64,000 nt of DNA from Orientallactaga sibirica (taxonomy: Eukaryota > Chordata > Mammalia > Rodentia > Dipodidae). Positions within the stretch are counted from its first letter, which is position 1. Each line of letters starts with the position of its first letter. The position numbers were made by a program, and so were the translations under genes. Where the stretch lies: assembly GCA_036365145.1 (NCBI GenBank), contig JAEOAD010000420.1, forward strand, positions 62,001 to 126,000, written 5' to 3'. The notes under the pieces are model-generated. The model had not been told where the DNA came from. It did no database searches and saw nothing but the letters and a program-made list of their open reading frames with translations. This document shows, in pieces, positions 11,659 to 21,689 of the stretch.

Positions 11659-11823
11659 GGGCTGGAGAGATGGCTTAGTGGTTAAGGCACTTTCCTGCAA
11701 ACCTAAGGACCCAGATTTGATTCCCCAGTGTCCACAAAAGCCAGGTGAACAAGGAGGTGCATGTGTCTGGAGTTCATTTGCAGTGGCAGGAAGCCCTGGT
11801 GTGCCCATTCTCTCTCTCAAATA

Positions 11824-11824
<1 letters not shown>
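11659..11824 (+). mobile_element. tRNA-derived SINE
   Basis: GGGCTGGAGAGATGGCTTAG (box A region), CAGATTTGATTCCCCAGTG (box B), GTGTGCCCATTCTCTCTCTC. It ends in a TA/GA microsatellite. Confidence 0.85.
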
Positions 11825-11896
<72 letters not shown>

Positions 11897-11904
11897 AGAG
11901 AGAG
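11825..11904. repeat. Compound (TA)n(GA)n microsatellite
   Basis: About 17 TA units are followed by about 20 GA units, between two SINEs in opposite orientation. Confidence 0.9.
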
Positions 11905-12113
11905 GATTATTTTTATTTATTTATTTGAGAGAGAAAAAGAGCCAGAGAGAGAGAGAGAGAGAATGGGTGCACCAGGGCCTTCTGCCACTACAAATGAACT
12001 CCAGACACATGCACTTCTTTGTGCATCTGGCTTTAAGTGGAGATTGGGGACTTGAACATAGGCCTTCAGATAGCAAGCAAGTGCCAGTAACCACTAAGCC
12101 ATCTTTTCAGCAC
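11905..12113 (-). mobile_element. tRNA-derived SINE
   Basis: Antisense: GAGAATGGGTGCACCAGGGC, CTTCTTTGTGCATCTGGCTT, CTAAGCCATCTTTTCAGC. It forms an inverted pair with the SINE at 11659. Confidence 0.8.
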
Positions 12114-13041
12114 CTGGAACAATTTTTCATTCTCCAAACATTAAGCACATTTTCTTATTAGGTTATAAACATTATGAATAAGACTGCCAATAGCAAGTTA
12201 GTTTTTTTTTAACCTTTTAAATAATTTTGTTTAAGTTATCAGGGATGAAAAAATAGACACTTTAATTTGTCAATTTCTTTAATTTTTTTTCTCCTTTACA
12301 TTCTTTCATTGAGTTTCACATACCTTTGACTTAATTTTCTCATTATTTTCTTTGTGCCTGTGATTAGAAAAACACTTTATACCTTTTTAATATTTTACTT
12401 TGGAGCATTGCAAATATATAAACATTTGGAAATATTCCAAATTTTTAAGTGTATTTAAGCTCTCATGTTTTCTTATAAACATCGGTTTCAATAGGTATAT
12501 TTTCCTATAACTCTAGTAATATCTATTTTAATATAATCAGTCACTACCATATACATATATGAATTTTATAAAATAATATTTTAATATAATTTTGTAGAAT
12601 GCCATACATGTTCAAAATTACCCAAATTTTGAAATTTAATAAAATGTAATGCTGTGATTGTCTCAGGGAAGTTTGCAAGTCCTGTTCATATTATTTATAA
12701 TCTGTCATTTTAACTTTTGTGCTATTTAAATATATAAATATTTTGAATTTGACAGATGTCTACTTCTTTTATATTTTCCTGTTTAAAGGTTTTAAGCCTT
12801 TTTTTTTTTTTTTTTTTGGTTTTCCAAGGTAGGGTCTTATGAATATCTGACTACCTAGGAAATTTCAATCACATATTCTTTTCAAGTGAAAAGTTGTATT
12901 TACAAATATTTAACTTTCTTGTCTGTAGGAAAGCAACTTGCATATATTATTCTTTTATTTTTATTGATATATGGGGGATTCTATTATGAGAACAGCATTG
13001 TAAATATTGCATCTATGCTTAAACACCATCTATATATATAC

Positions 13042-13093
<52 letters not shown>

Positions 13094-14089
13094 CATTTTG
13101 TGTTTTTTCTAACTTGTTCAAGTTATCTTGGAATCATCTCGGATAACTGTTTCCATTCCCATATTGCCAGATGTGTACTAAAGACATTCTGAATCTGTTT
13201 CCCTTACAAGTTAACCACATAGCTCCTATTTAACAAGGCATTGTGGACTGAGCTTAATCATGGTGCCACATACTGCCTGGCTTTCTGTGTATTTCCCTCA
13301 ATTTTCAGTGCTCAGTCAGTTATTAATACATTCTGTGATTGCATTATTATGAATTCACTTTCACGATCTCTTTATCACTAATATATAGTGACTTTTTAGT
13401 GTGCATATTAAGTATCTTACCTTTTTTCATTCAGATTCAATGTTGTATGCTTCACATGATCTGGTCCATTTTACAAAGCCTTTTCTTCTTCCTTTCCTTG
13501 CTATTATTCTGTTTTATTGATTTTTTAAATTATTTGGTGCATTTTTAACCTAATAGACGATGTTTTAAGATATTTCCTCTTTCCAGAAATTTCATCTTTT
13601 AGAAGTAATTCATTCAATATTCTTATAGCTCTTACTTTTCTCCTAAATAGATTATTATAGCAGTGATACAAAATCAGAACATTCTAATCATTGCAAACTA
13701 CTTTTCTCACAACATGAAAATGAAAAAAATCCCAGATTCAATGATTTCTCAAGTCTCTGTTAAGAGTTCCATGAACAATATAGTACTCTGTTAAATAAAT
13801 CCGTACCCCACACTATCTGAACCTCATGTGACTCAAAATAAATAGTAAATTTTCTCTGTAGATGCAGAGTATTTTTCATTCCTAGCTTTTGTGTTTCAAA
13901 CTTCCAGCATTGGCATTGTGGATAAGCATAGCATATACATTCTATGTATGGCTTGCATTATTACTAGCTAGTGAAAGAGTTTTTAAACATATCGCCTTAA
14001 AATTCAAGGAAACTCATGCATATACTCCTATCTAGCTTGCCTTTCACATAGTCTATTTCTGTACTTTTGTCATGCTAATGACAAACATA
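12114..14089. other. AT-rich intergenic DNA
   Basis: This is mostly unique, very AT-rich sequence with no coding signal. It contains a short antisense B1 fragment at about 12796-12838 and a TA microsatellite at 13041-13090. Confidence 0.6.
13041..13090. repeat. (TA)n microsatellite
   Basis: About 25 TA units, preceded by CGAATATA. Confidence 0.9.
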
Positions 14090-14227
14090 CACAATATGTT
14101 TGAGAGATCTATTAAATTACTTATTTGTGTAACAGTTTGGGCCCCCTCTTAATTATCTTTATGTTTGCATGAAAGTAACTGACATTGTATATAGCTATTC
14201 CATAGAAATCAAATTAAATAATTTTTT

Positions 14228-14393
14228 TTCATGTTATTAGAGAGAGAGAGAGAATGGGTGTACCAAGACCTCTAGCCACTGCAAACAAACTCCAGATGCA
14301 TGTGCACCTGGCTTATCTGGATACCTGGAAACCAACCTGGGTCCTTAGGCTTCACAGGCAAGTGCCTTAACCACTAAGCTATCTCTTTAGGAC
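14228..14393 (-). mobile_element. tRNA-derived SINE
   Basis: Antisense: GAGAATGGGTGTACCAAGAC, ATGCATGTGCACCTGGCTTA, CTAAGCTATCTCTTTAGG. It is absent from the matching place in the second duplication copy. Confidence 0.8.
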
Positions 14394-14694
14394 CATAGAT
14401 GTTTATATAAAATTAAGTATAATGATAATGACATACTATGTTAATATATTTAATATACAAAATAGAAGATGCTCATTTGCACATGAATGATGACATTTAT
14501 AAAGAATATTGATAGGTTCTATGGAAATCATGCCAGGGAATGTTTTAATTATTCTCTAAAACATCAGTGTATTAGACCAATGTACATTATTAGAATAACT
14601 TTTTGATGTGATTTTCCATTCTATTCTTTTAAGGTATTCATGAGACCATTCAGATTTGTGCATGAAAATATGCTAGAGCATATCTTTCAAGTTT

Positions 14695-14825
14695 TGTCAG
14701 GCATGGTGATGCACGCCTCTAATCCCAGCACTTGGGAGGCAGAGGTAGGAAGATTGCTGTGAGACTGAATAGTGAATTCCAGGTCAGCCTGGACTACAGT
14801 GAAACCTTAACTCAGAAAAACCATA
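14695..14825 (+). mobile_element. B1-like SINE
   Basis: GTCAGGCATGGTGATGCACG, CCCAGCACTTGGGAGGCAGA, CCTGGACTACAGTGAAACC. It is followed by a CT/GT microsatellite. Confidence 0.85.
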
Positions 14826-14829
14826 TGTA

Positions 14830-14892
<63 letters not shown>
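14830..14892 (+). repeat. Compound (CT)n(GT)n microsatellite
   Basis: About 11 CT units and about 20 GT units downstream of the B1-like SINE, roughly 200 bp from the 3' end of OR twin A. Confidence 0.9.
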
Positions 14893-14895
<3 letters not shown>

Positions 14896-15091
14896 GGTTC
14901 TGAAATACTGAAACTTTCAAGTTACTGAAATTTCAGTGGGACGGTTTCAGTTTTCAAGGCAATCTCAAAATAACTGCTCCAAATAGCTAAGAATAATTTA
15001 GCTAGTCTCTTATATGCTGTTATTGATACAATTTTTAAAAAGACTGTTTAGAAGATTGCTTTCAGTTTTCTAAAGCCATGGGTGCAATAAG

Positions 15092-16030
15092 TCAAGAGAA
15101 GCTTTTCTTCCACAAAATTGTTCTTCTTGCTGCATCTTTCACATCCTTGTTCCTCAGGCTATAGATCAGTGGGTTTAGCATAGGGATGACCAATGTATAA
15201 AACACAGCGGACACCTTCTCCTGCTCCAGGGAATACTGGGAGCTTGGCTGGATGTAGCTAAATGTCACAGACCCATAGAATAACGTGACAGCAGTCAGGT
15301 GGGAGGCACATGTGGAGAAAGCTTTGCGCCGCCCCTCTGCTGAGCGGATTCTCTGAATGGCAATGAGAATGCGGATGTAAGAAACCATGATGATACTGAA
15401 AGTGAGTATTGCGATGACCCCAGAGAAGACCAAAAGAAGCATCTCATTGATGTGTGCATCAGAGCATGACAGCTTCAAAAGAGGAGGGATGTCACAGAAA
15501 TAATGATTCACAATGTTTGGGCCACAGAAGTCTAGTTTGAGCAAACCTATTGTGTGTGTCAGGGAATTAATGAGCCCACCTAAGTAACATGTGAGGACCA
15601 TCTGAGTGCAGACACGGTGGGTCATGATGACTGTGTACAATAAGGGATTTGCTATTGCAACATAGCGGTCATAAGCCATCATGGACAGGAGGATGCCCTC
15701 TGTGGTCACATACACTGCAAAAAAGAAGCTCTGAAGAACACATCCCAGGAATGTACTAGACTTAATTTCTGACAGGAAGTTCACCAGCATCTTGGGAGCA
15801 AACACAGTAGAGTAGCAGATATCACAGAATGAGAGGTTGCTAAGGAAGAAGTACATTGGCGTGTGAAGTTGGGCATTCACCCGGATTAAGATGATCATCC
15901 CCCAGTTCCCCACAAGAGTGATGAGATAGATAAGGCTGAAGAGCAGGAAGAGTGGGACCTGAAAGTTAGGGTTTTCAGTTAAGCCTACCAGAAGAAATTC
16001 CTTCACAACTGTGTGATTCTGGCCTTTCAT
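15092..16030 (-). CDS. Olfactory receptor, family 5, twin copy A (OR5J/OR5BE-like)
   Basis: This is an intact 312-codon odorant receptor frame, predicted to be a seven-pass membrane receptor acting through Golf in olfactory cilia. It has NHT glycosylation at residues 5-7, LHTPMYFFL at 55-63, Cys97, MAYDRYVAI at 118-126, a long second extracellular loop with Cys169, Cys179 and Cys189, [10 protein letters not shown] at 236-245 and PMLNPLIY at 283-290. It is clearly related to the OR5J2-like gene: both share [21 protein letters not shown] and [15 protein letters not shown]. It is too different to be a recent copy of that gene. In human, pseudogenes named OR5BE and OR5BQ sit beside OR5AS1; this gene may be a functional relative of one of them, but I cannot confirm that. 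It is the duplicate of the frame at 33187-34125, differing at 23 of 312 residues, all after residue 88. Nothing inactivating is seen. Confidence 0.93.
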   Translation of the reverse strand: MKGQNHTVVKEFLLVGLTENPNFQVPLFLLFSLIYLITLVGNWGMIILIRVNAQLHTPMYFFLSNLSFCDICYSTVFAPKMLVNFLSEIKSSTFLGCVLQSFFFAVYVTTEGILLSMMAYDRYVAIANPLLYTVIMTHRVCTQMVLTCYLGGLINSLTHTIGLLKLDFCGPNIVNHYFCDIPPLLKLSCSDAHINEMLLLVFSGVIAILTFSIIMVSYIRILIAIQRIRSAEGRRKAFSTCASHLTAVTLFYGSVTFSYIQPSSQYSLEQEKVSAVFYTLVIPMLNPLIYSLRNKDVKDAARRTILWKKSFS

Positions 16031-16095
16031 TGCCTTCAGGTTTATATGTTTCCTTAGTTACTGAGCATGATGATGCCACTGAGATGAAAAAAAAA
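16031..16095 (-). promoter_or_regulatory. Splice acceptor and 5' leader of OR twin A
   Basis: Read on the minus strand, a run of T followed by CATCTCAG gives a strong polypyrimidine tract and acceptor, with the AG at 16079-16080. The leader in the coding exon would then be 48 bases (16078-16031), ending GAAGGCA before the ATG. A leader of similar length (50 bases) is predicted for the OR5AS1-like gene. Confidence 0.6.
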
Positions 16096-16479
16096 AATTC
16101 TTCCAGGATCCAGAATCCATTATAACATGAGACACTGAGAATTGTCCTGTGGTAGGTGAAGCACAGAGATAACCTTCAGCAGTAGCTCACACATTTGATG
16201 CACAATGTATATACTGAGATTCAAATGTTTCCAACTTTAGATTATTTTCCTCTGTATTATTAATTTCCATTTAATAATAAAAATATAAGAACACTCTATT
16301 GTCCCCCCAAAATATGAATGTGTTGAGCTGACATTCAAATTCAAATCTTTGGGCCCCTGTTCTGGCTCATTTGAAAATGGCAAACCTCTGCATTGAGTGG
16401 GATACAAACCTGGCTGGATTATTTGTGATAAACAAATTTTCAATATCTTGTAAATGACAAGCTTCAATGATTTCCACTA

Positions 16480-17420
16480 ACCCTGTAACAGGATGCTAGA
16501 GGTTCAGGAAAGTTCATGAACCCCAAACCCTGATTTGTGTCTACAATGGATAATGATAGTTATTAAAGCATTATATTTATTTAGAGAAGTATTGTTAGGG
16601 AAGTACAGAACAAAAAAAAAAATCATGCATGTGACTTGACTGCCCACATGATGGGCCTGGAAAAACCATGTAAAGAACAGAAAAGAGAGTTCAAAGAACT
16701 GCTGCCATGCAGAAAAAGAGCCCATGAGGAAAGTAAGGACTAGAGGGCGCTTCCCTTGGCTAGGCCCAGGCTCAGCCCTATAGGGCCTAGGATGAACTGA
16801 GAGGAAACTCATCCACAGATCCATGCTCAAGAAAAGTTAGGCAGCACAGTGACCTTGTTCTCTCCTTACAAACATATTTATAGCCTTTTGGTAGCGGGTC
16901 CTACTTTCTGGCTCAGGTGAACTGAGGGACAACTGATTGGTCCTGGATAGGGGCTGTCTCAGGAAGAGGCCAGCCAAGTTCTGTTGTCTAAACTTGACCA
17001 ACTACAATTTTAGGATTAGATTTAAATCCTCAGAGAAACCTTCTTCCCAGGAGGGGCCCAGGTTGTTTGTAGCAAAACAAGTCTAGGGGACTAGGCAATA
17101 GATAAGAAGTCAGACCATCCTTTGACCTCTAGCAAGTGCAGACTGCAAGGATAGGCTCAAAAGACATTTCTGCTTCTTACCACCTGCAGATTGTAAGGAC
17201 AGGACCGAAGACATTCCTGTTCCTTACTTTCAGGGGCCCAGTCACCCAAACTGCCTAAAGGAGCTATTTGACTCCCTCTGATCCCTAAGTCTGGAGGCAT
17301 GAAGGCATGGATTTCCATCATATGTCATGCTTTCTTTCCAAATATCAAACCTTGGCCCTCTTTTGCCCTCGAGATTTGCCCATGTCCCTTCAAGAGAGTT
17401 GAAACTGGGCAAAAAAATTA
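16480..17420 (-). mobile_element. Solo LTR of an endogenous retrovirus-like element
   Basis: Read on the minus strand, this stretch has LTR promoter layout: a tandem repeat of about 48 bp (17138-17180 and 17186-17227), a CCAAT box (plus-strand CTGATTGGT at 16933-16941), TATAAATA (plus-strand 16875-16882) and an AATAAA signal near 16575-16585. No gag, pol or env sequence is nearby. It is absent from the equivalent place upstream of twin B. Both ends are approximate and the family was not identified. Confidence 0.5.
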
Positions 17421-18075
17421 GATGAGTTTTGCTATTTGTTTTAAGAATTTTTTCAAAATTAAGAATGGCATTTAATTTGAAAACTGTTGCCTTTGTACTC
17501 TTGTGTAATTTTGATTTTATGTGTTTGTTCATTTTTTTGTTTTATCAGTATTATTTATCAGAATAAATCAAAATATGAGTTGCAACAATATCTTTTCTAT
17601 TACTCACTGAAATTAGAGTACAAAGTGATAAGTTCAGAAGAAAACAGGAATGATCAAGTTTTGCTTTGCTTAACTTTTAATCATTATAATTTTATACTTT
17701 TAACTAGCATAAATATCATCCTGATGCTAAATTCAGAGTTTTTGCTATACTTACCATTGCTTTTCTGAAGGAAATAAAAGACTGCTTTAAAATACTAGCT
17801 AATAAGTATTCTAGGAAAATGAATACTAAAAATATTTTTAGTGCCTAAATGTACACCAAATGTGATTTTTCCACATTCATATTGTAATGATTTATCATGA
17901 TAAAGTTGTTTGTTTAAATGATAAGAAATGACTTCATAGTATTTTTTGTTTTATGACTTCAAACTAACATGCAACAAGATATCAATACCAAGAATGTAGT
18001 TTTAAAAAAGAATATAAGTGAGATAAATCACAAACTTTAAAACATTATTGATTATTGTTGAAAAACAACCCTGTT

Positions 18076-18225
18076 GCCGGGCGTGGTGGTGCATGCCTTT
18101 AATCCCAGCACTCGGGAGGCAGAGGTAGGAGGATTGCCATGAGTTCAGGGCCACCCTGAGATGACATAGTGAATTCCAGGTCAGCCTGGGCTGGAGTGAG
18201 ACCCTACCTTGAAAAACAAAACAAA
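18076..18225 (+). mobile_element. B1-like SINE
   Basis: GCCGGGCGTGGTGGTGCATG, CCCAGCACTCGGGAGGCAGA, CTGGAGTGAGACCCTACC. Its tail is an AAAAC repeat (about 18212-18290). Confidence 0.9.
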
Positions 18226-18304
18226 ACAAAACAAAACAAAACAAAACAAAACAAAAAAAACAAAACAAAACAAACAAAACAAAAACCCTGTCAAAAGATT
18301 GTAG

Positions 18305-18470
18305 GCTGGGCGTGGTGGCGCATGCCTTTAATCCCAGCACCTGGGTGGCAGAGGTAGGAGGACTGCCATGTGTTCAAGGCCACTCTGAGACTATGTAGTG
18401 AATTTCAGATCAGCCTGGGCTAGAGTGAGACCCTATCTGGAAAAACAAACAAACAAACAAACAAAAAAAC
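18305..18470 (+). mobile_element. B1-like SINE
   Basis: GCTGGGCGTGGTGGCGCATG, CCCAGCACCTGGGTGGCAGA, CTAGAGTGAGACCCTATC. It lies in tandem with the copy at 18076. Both are missing from the matching site near 36.62 kb. Confidence 0.9.
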
Positions 18471-18479
18471 AGATTGTAA

Positions 18480-19632
18480 AATGAGTAAATACTGTTATTA
18501 CCATCAGTAGAGGTGTAGTGATAAAACAAAGTAGACATGTCTCTTTGTGCTGTCATATATCTCTAAAAATCTCTAAAGATCTGAATGCTGATAAAATATT
18601 TACCAAATTTTACAAAGAATTGAATGTCAACATATTTATATATTATACATAATTAGACATATCTGATTAATCTCTATGAAATAAATCCTATCAATTCTAT
18701 TATAAATATTGCTACTATAAATTAGAGACATTATTTTATAAATTCATAATAATGTAGATGTAATTTTAAATATATGCATTTACAATTAAATAGCAAATTT
18801 TAGTTTATTATAAAGCAAATGAAGCCTAAAATTACAATAGCAATCAAGCAAATGTGAAGCTTGACAATGAAAATTAATCAAAATTTAACCATATATAATA
18901 ACACATGCTAAAGGACACAAAACTATAGCTTAGATAGCCTAACTTAAAAATAAGCTATCACTATAAAGACTGTTCAACTCAAGTCCAGTAGAGTGTTAAT
19001 GGGAAGGAGTAATATGTTTTGTAGTCAAATTAGATAAGAGATTCTGTGAACTCAGAACTCTGAGCATGCACCAAATTTTTAATCGGATAGATAGCAAAAG
19101 GAAGGAAAATAGAACATAATTCTTAAAATATTATATGGAAATCATAAGTGAAAAGTAAGCCTAGATGATTTGCAAAATACTATTTTATTAAGTTGGAAAT
19201 AAATTATTTTATTATTATATATAGCTATAATAATTCATGTTTTCTGATATTCCTCTTATAATACATTTATATTTAAATGAGCACATATCTTTAAGGTAGT
19301 ATGTGAGTTAAGTGTTAAATAATATAAGTATGCACACACTCACCAGACATAAATAAATATTTGATGTAGGCTTCATATAAATATATAGATGTTATGTAAA
19401 CATTACCCTTTTCCAAGAATAAGGTGAGAGTTGAAAGATGGCATAGTCCAAATGAGAGGACTTCAGGAATGGATTTAAAATGTACAACTCCTAACAGCTT
19501 ATTTAAGTGTGAGGAGGGAAGAGGAGATATCCAAATATTAAATGAATCTGTATGATCACTCTCTTATCACACAAGGAAGCAGAGCCCTATACTAGTGGAG
19601 CATCTACTGCAAACGAGAAGTTCTCTATTCTT
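18480..19632. other. Unique AT-rich part of the duplication
   Basis: There are no genes. It matches 36.64-37.75 kb throughout at moderate identity, for example TCTCTAAAGATCTGAATGCTG versus TCGCTAAAGATCTGATTTTGC. Confidence 0.55.
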
Positions 19633-19765
19633 CAAGGACTGATTATTGCGACTAGGAATGCTGGATGTTAGTTGTTCTACTGGGGACAGAGGCTGCAGCT
19701 ATAGAGTGCACAGGGATCTCAGTTGTCCACAGCTGAATCATTAGCATCCCTGTGGTCTCTGGAGA
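19633..19765 (-). promoter_or_regulatory. Conserved upstream block of OR twin A, candidate promoter or first exon
   Basis: This 133-bp block lies 3.6 kb upstream of the twin A ORF. It matches 37757-37890, 3.6 kb upstream of twin B, at roughly 94% by eye, while the flanking duplicated DNA is visibly more diverged. On the minus strand it contains GCTAATGA (plus-strand 19738-19745), a homeodomain-type site of the kind found in OR promoters. Distance and conservation fit a promoter or 5' non-coding exon, but no transcript evidence is available. Confidence 0.45.
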
Positions 19766-21235
19766 CTAACAGGACTCCCTTGATGGTTAATGGGGCACCA
19801 TGGATTGCAGTGAAAAATAAAAGTTAATATACTATGCCTTTGTAAGTAATATTCTTAAAAAGAAACTAGTATGTTCTCTAAATTCAAACATTGTTTGATA
19901 AAGTTCCAATAAAGACAATAATTGCAATTGTAGGAACAGTTGTACCAGTCATATCTATGCCATATGGAATAGTGCTTAAATGTTCAAATTATAAAACAGC
20001 TGATATTCTTTATTTTCCAATAAAATAGATATACTTGCACAAGTTCTGCTTACAGAAATGACTCATTAAGTAGTTGATATACATTAACACATCATTAACT
20101 AAAACTATATTAAATTATACATATAGAAAACACTCAGAGAATTAACTGAAATTTATGGCCTCCTTCTAGATAAATAAATCTAAAAAATAAATAAAATATA
20201 TGTTTTTCTTCCCTTTTAATTTAATAGACACTAATATTATGTGGATTAAACCTTCTAATTCTTTGTACCTTTCTTTTTTCCTAAAGAGCAGTAAACAGAT
20301 AGCAATGTGTATAGATTTGATGCACATTTAACATAGTTATTTCCTTTTTACATTAGCGTTCTTGAATAAAAATTCATGTGATATGCCAAGTATGTTTGAG
20401 TTTGGGAAAGGGGGTCAGATTATTTTAAATTCTGTTATTAATACATTAGCACATATGGATCACATAAAATGAAAGTAGAAAGTCATATATAGATGAAGTA
20501 ATATATCAAACTAAATGTCACTCAAAATTCAAAGAATCATAAAAATTAGCATAGAGTAATAAAGGTCCTGCTAAAGTGATTTGGATTCCGTTTGAAAATA
20601 AATAAAGGGAATACTCTATCAAATAGGATAAAATAAATTCACTATCTAGCAAAATAACTAAAGGAAGAATTCCTGAGTACCATGAGGATAGAGCTGCAGA
20701 TCCAAAGCACTGAAAATCAGAGTACGATGAAATGCCAACAAATCCAAGTTTGTGTAAGCAAACTTGCCTGTAAGATATTAACTCACTTTTAGTGCAAATG
20801 AAAAAAAAAAAAAATAGTGACAATTACAAGAAAAAAAATCCTGTGTACTACCCAGAAATCTGATGATACATAGTGCCCATGTTCTAAGAGGAAATCCCTG
20901 ACTTTCTGCGGTAGCTTAACTAGTTACTAAATATTTTCCACCCCAAGAAGGCTAAAGCTAAAGTAGTGTCAGACACAGGCAGGGCCCCTGGGTGAAAGCA
21001 GGCCTAAGCTATCAGACAAACTAGGACCCCCAGGCTATGGAGAGGTTGCAGCACCCTGGACCCTGGGCTAATCTCAGGTCCCAGAAACTGACAAGAATAA
21101 GGACCCCCCCTCCTCTCAGGGGTCACAGTGAGCCTGAACCCCCAGATGAATATCGGGCCCCAAGACCAGTAGGAAGAGGGCTGTTCCCTCTCCCAGCCCA
21201 GGGGAGAAGGGGAGTGTGAGACATTTTCTTTTTTA
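19766..21235. other. Intergenic sequence, partly duplicated
   Basis: To about 20.4 kb it matches 37.9-38.33 kb. After that no counterpart is visible. The GC-rich patch at about 20.96-21.22 kb is open in one frame for 60 residues but looks like repeat or chance. Confidence 0.45.
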
Positions 21236-21452
21236 TATTATTTATTTATTTGCAAGCAGGGAGAGAGAGCACATATGAATATGATGAATATGGGTACAAC
21301 AGGGTCGTGATGGGGCCTCCAGCCACTGCAAAGGAACTCCAGATGCATGTGCCTCATTGTGCATCTGGCTTTACTTAGGTACTGAGGAATCAAATCTGTA
21401 TTGCTAGGCTTTGCATGGAAGAGCTTTAATTGGTGAGCCATCTCTTTAGCCC
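21236..21452 (-). mobile_element. tRNA-derived SINE
   Basis: Antisense: AGATGCATGTGCCTCATTGTG, TACTGAGGAATCAAATCTG, GAGCCATCTCTTTAGCCC. Confidence 0.8.
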
Positions 21453-21557
21453 AGTATGAGACATCTTCTACAATAGTGTAGCCACCGGTAGGGCCCACAT
21501 GCTCTGATAAACTCCCAGCCATTCACATACAGACAACCATAACTAAACTCAGTGAGT

Positions 21558-21560
<3 letters not shown>

Positions 21561-21613
<53 letters not shown>
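21561..21613 (+). repeat. (CA)n and poly(A)
   Basis: About 16 CA units are followed by about 21 A, just before the L1 fragment. Confidence 0.9.
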
Positions 21614-21689
21614 CCTAGAAAGACAATAAAGTTGAGCTAGATAAGAAGAAGGAGTTCCAAGGAAGAGAAGGAAAACAAAATCCTTGCAA

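Noticed and set aside
11659..11740. tRNA-like A and B boxes in SINE heads as possible tRNA genes
   Set aside because: No full cloverleaf or anticodon arm is maintained. These are tRNA-derived SINE promoters.
11657..12161. Overlapping 132- and 138-codon open frames on the plus strand
   Set aside because: They translate SINE sequence and the TA/GA microsatellite (YIYIYI and ERERER runs), so they are not genes.
16504..16830. Minus-strand 108-codon open frame downstream of the LTR TATA box
   Set aside because: It lies wholly within the LTR-like sequence and does not resemble a known protein. I keep it only as part of the LTR.
18002..18340. Minus-strand 112-codon open frame
   Set aside because: It translates a B1-like SINE and an AAAAC repeat (FVLFCFVLFCF pattern).
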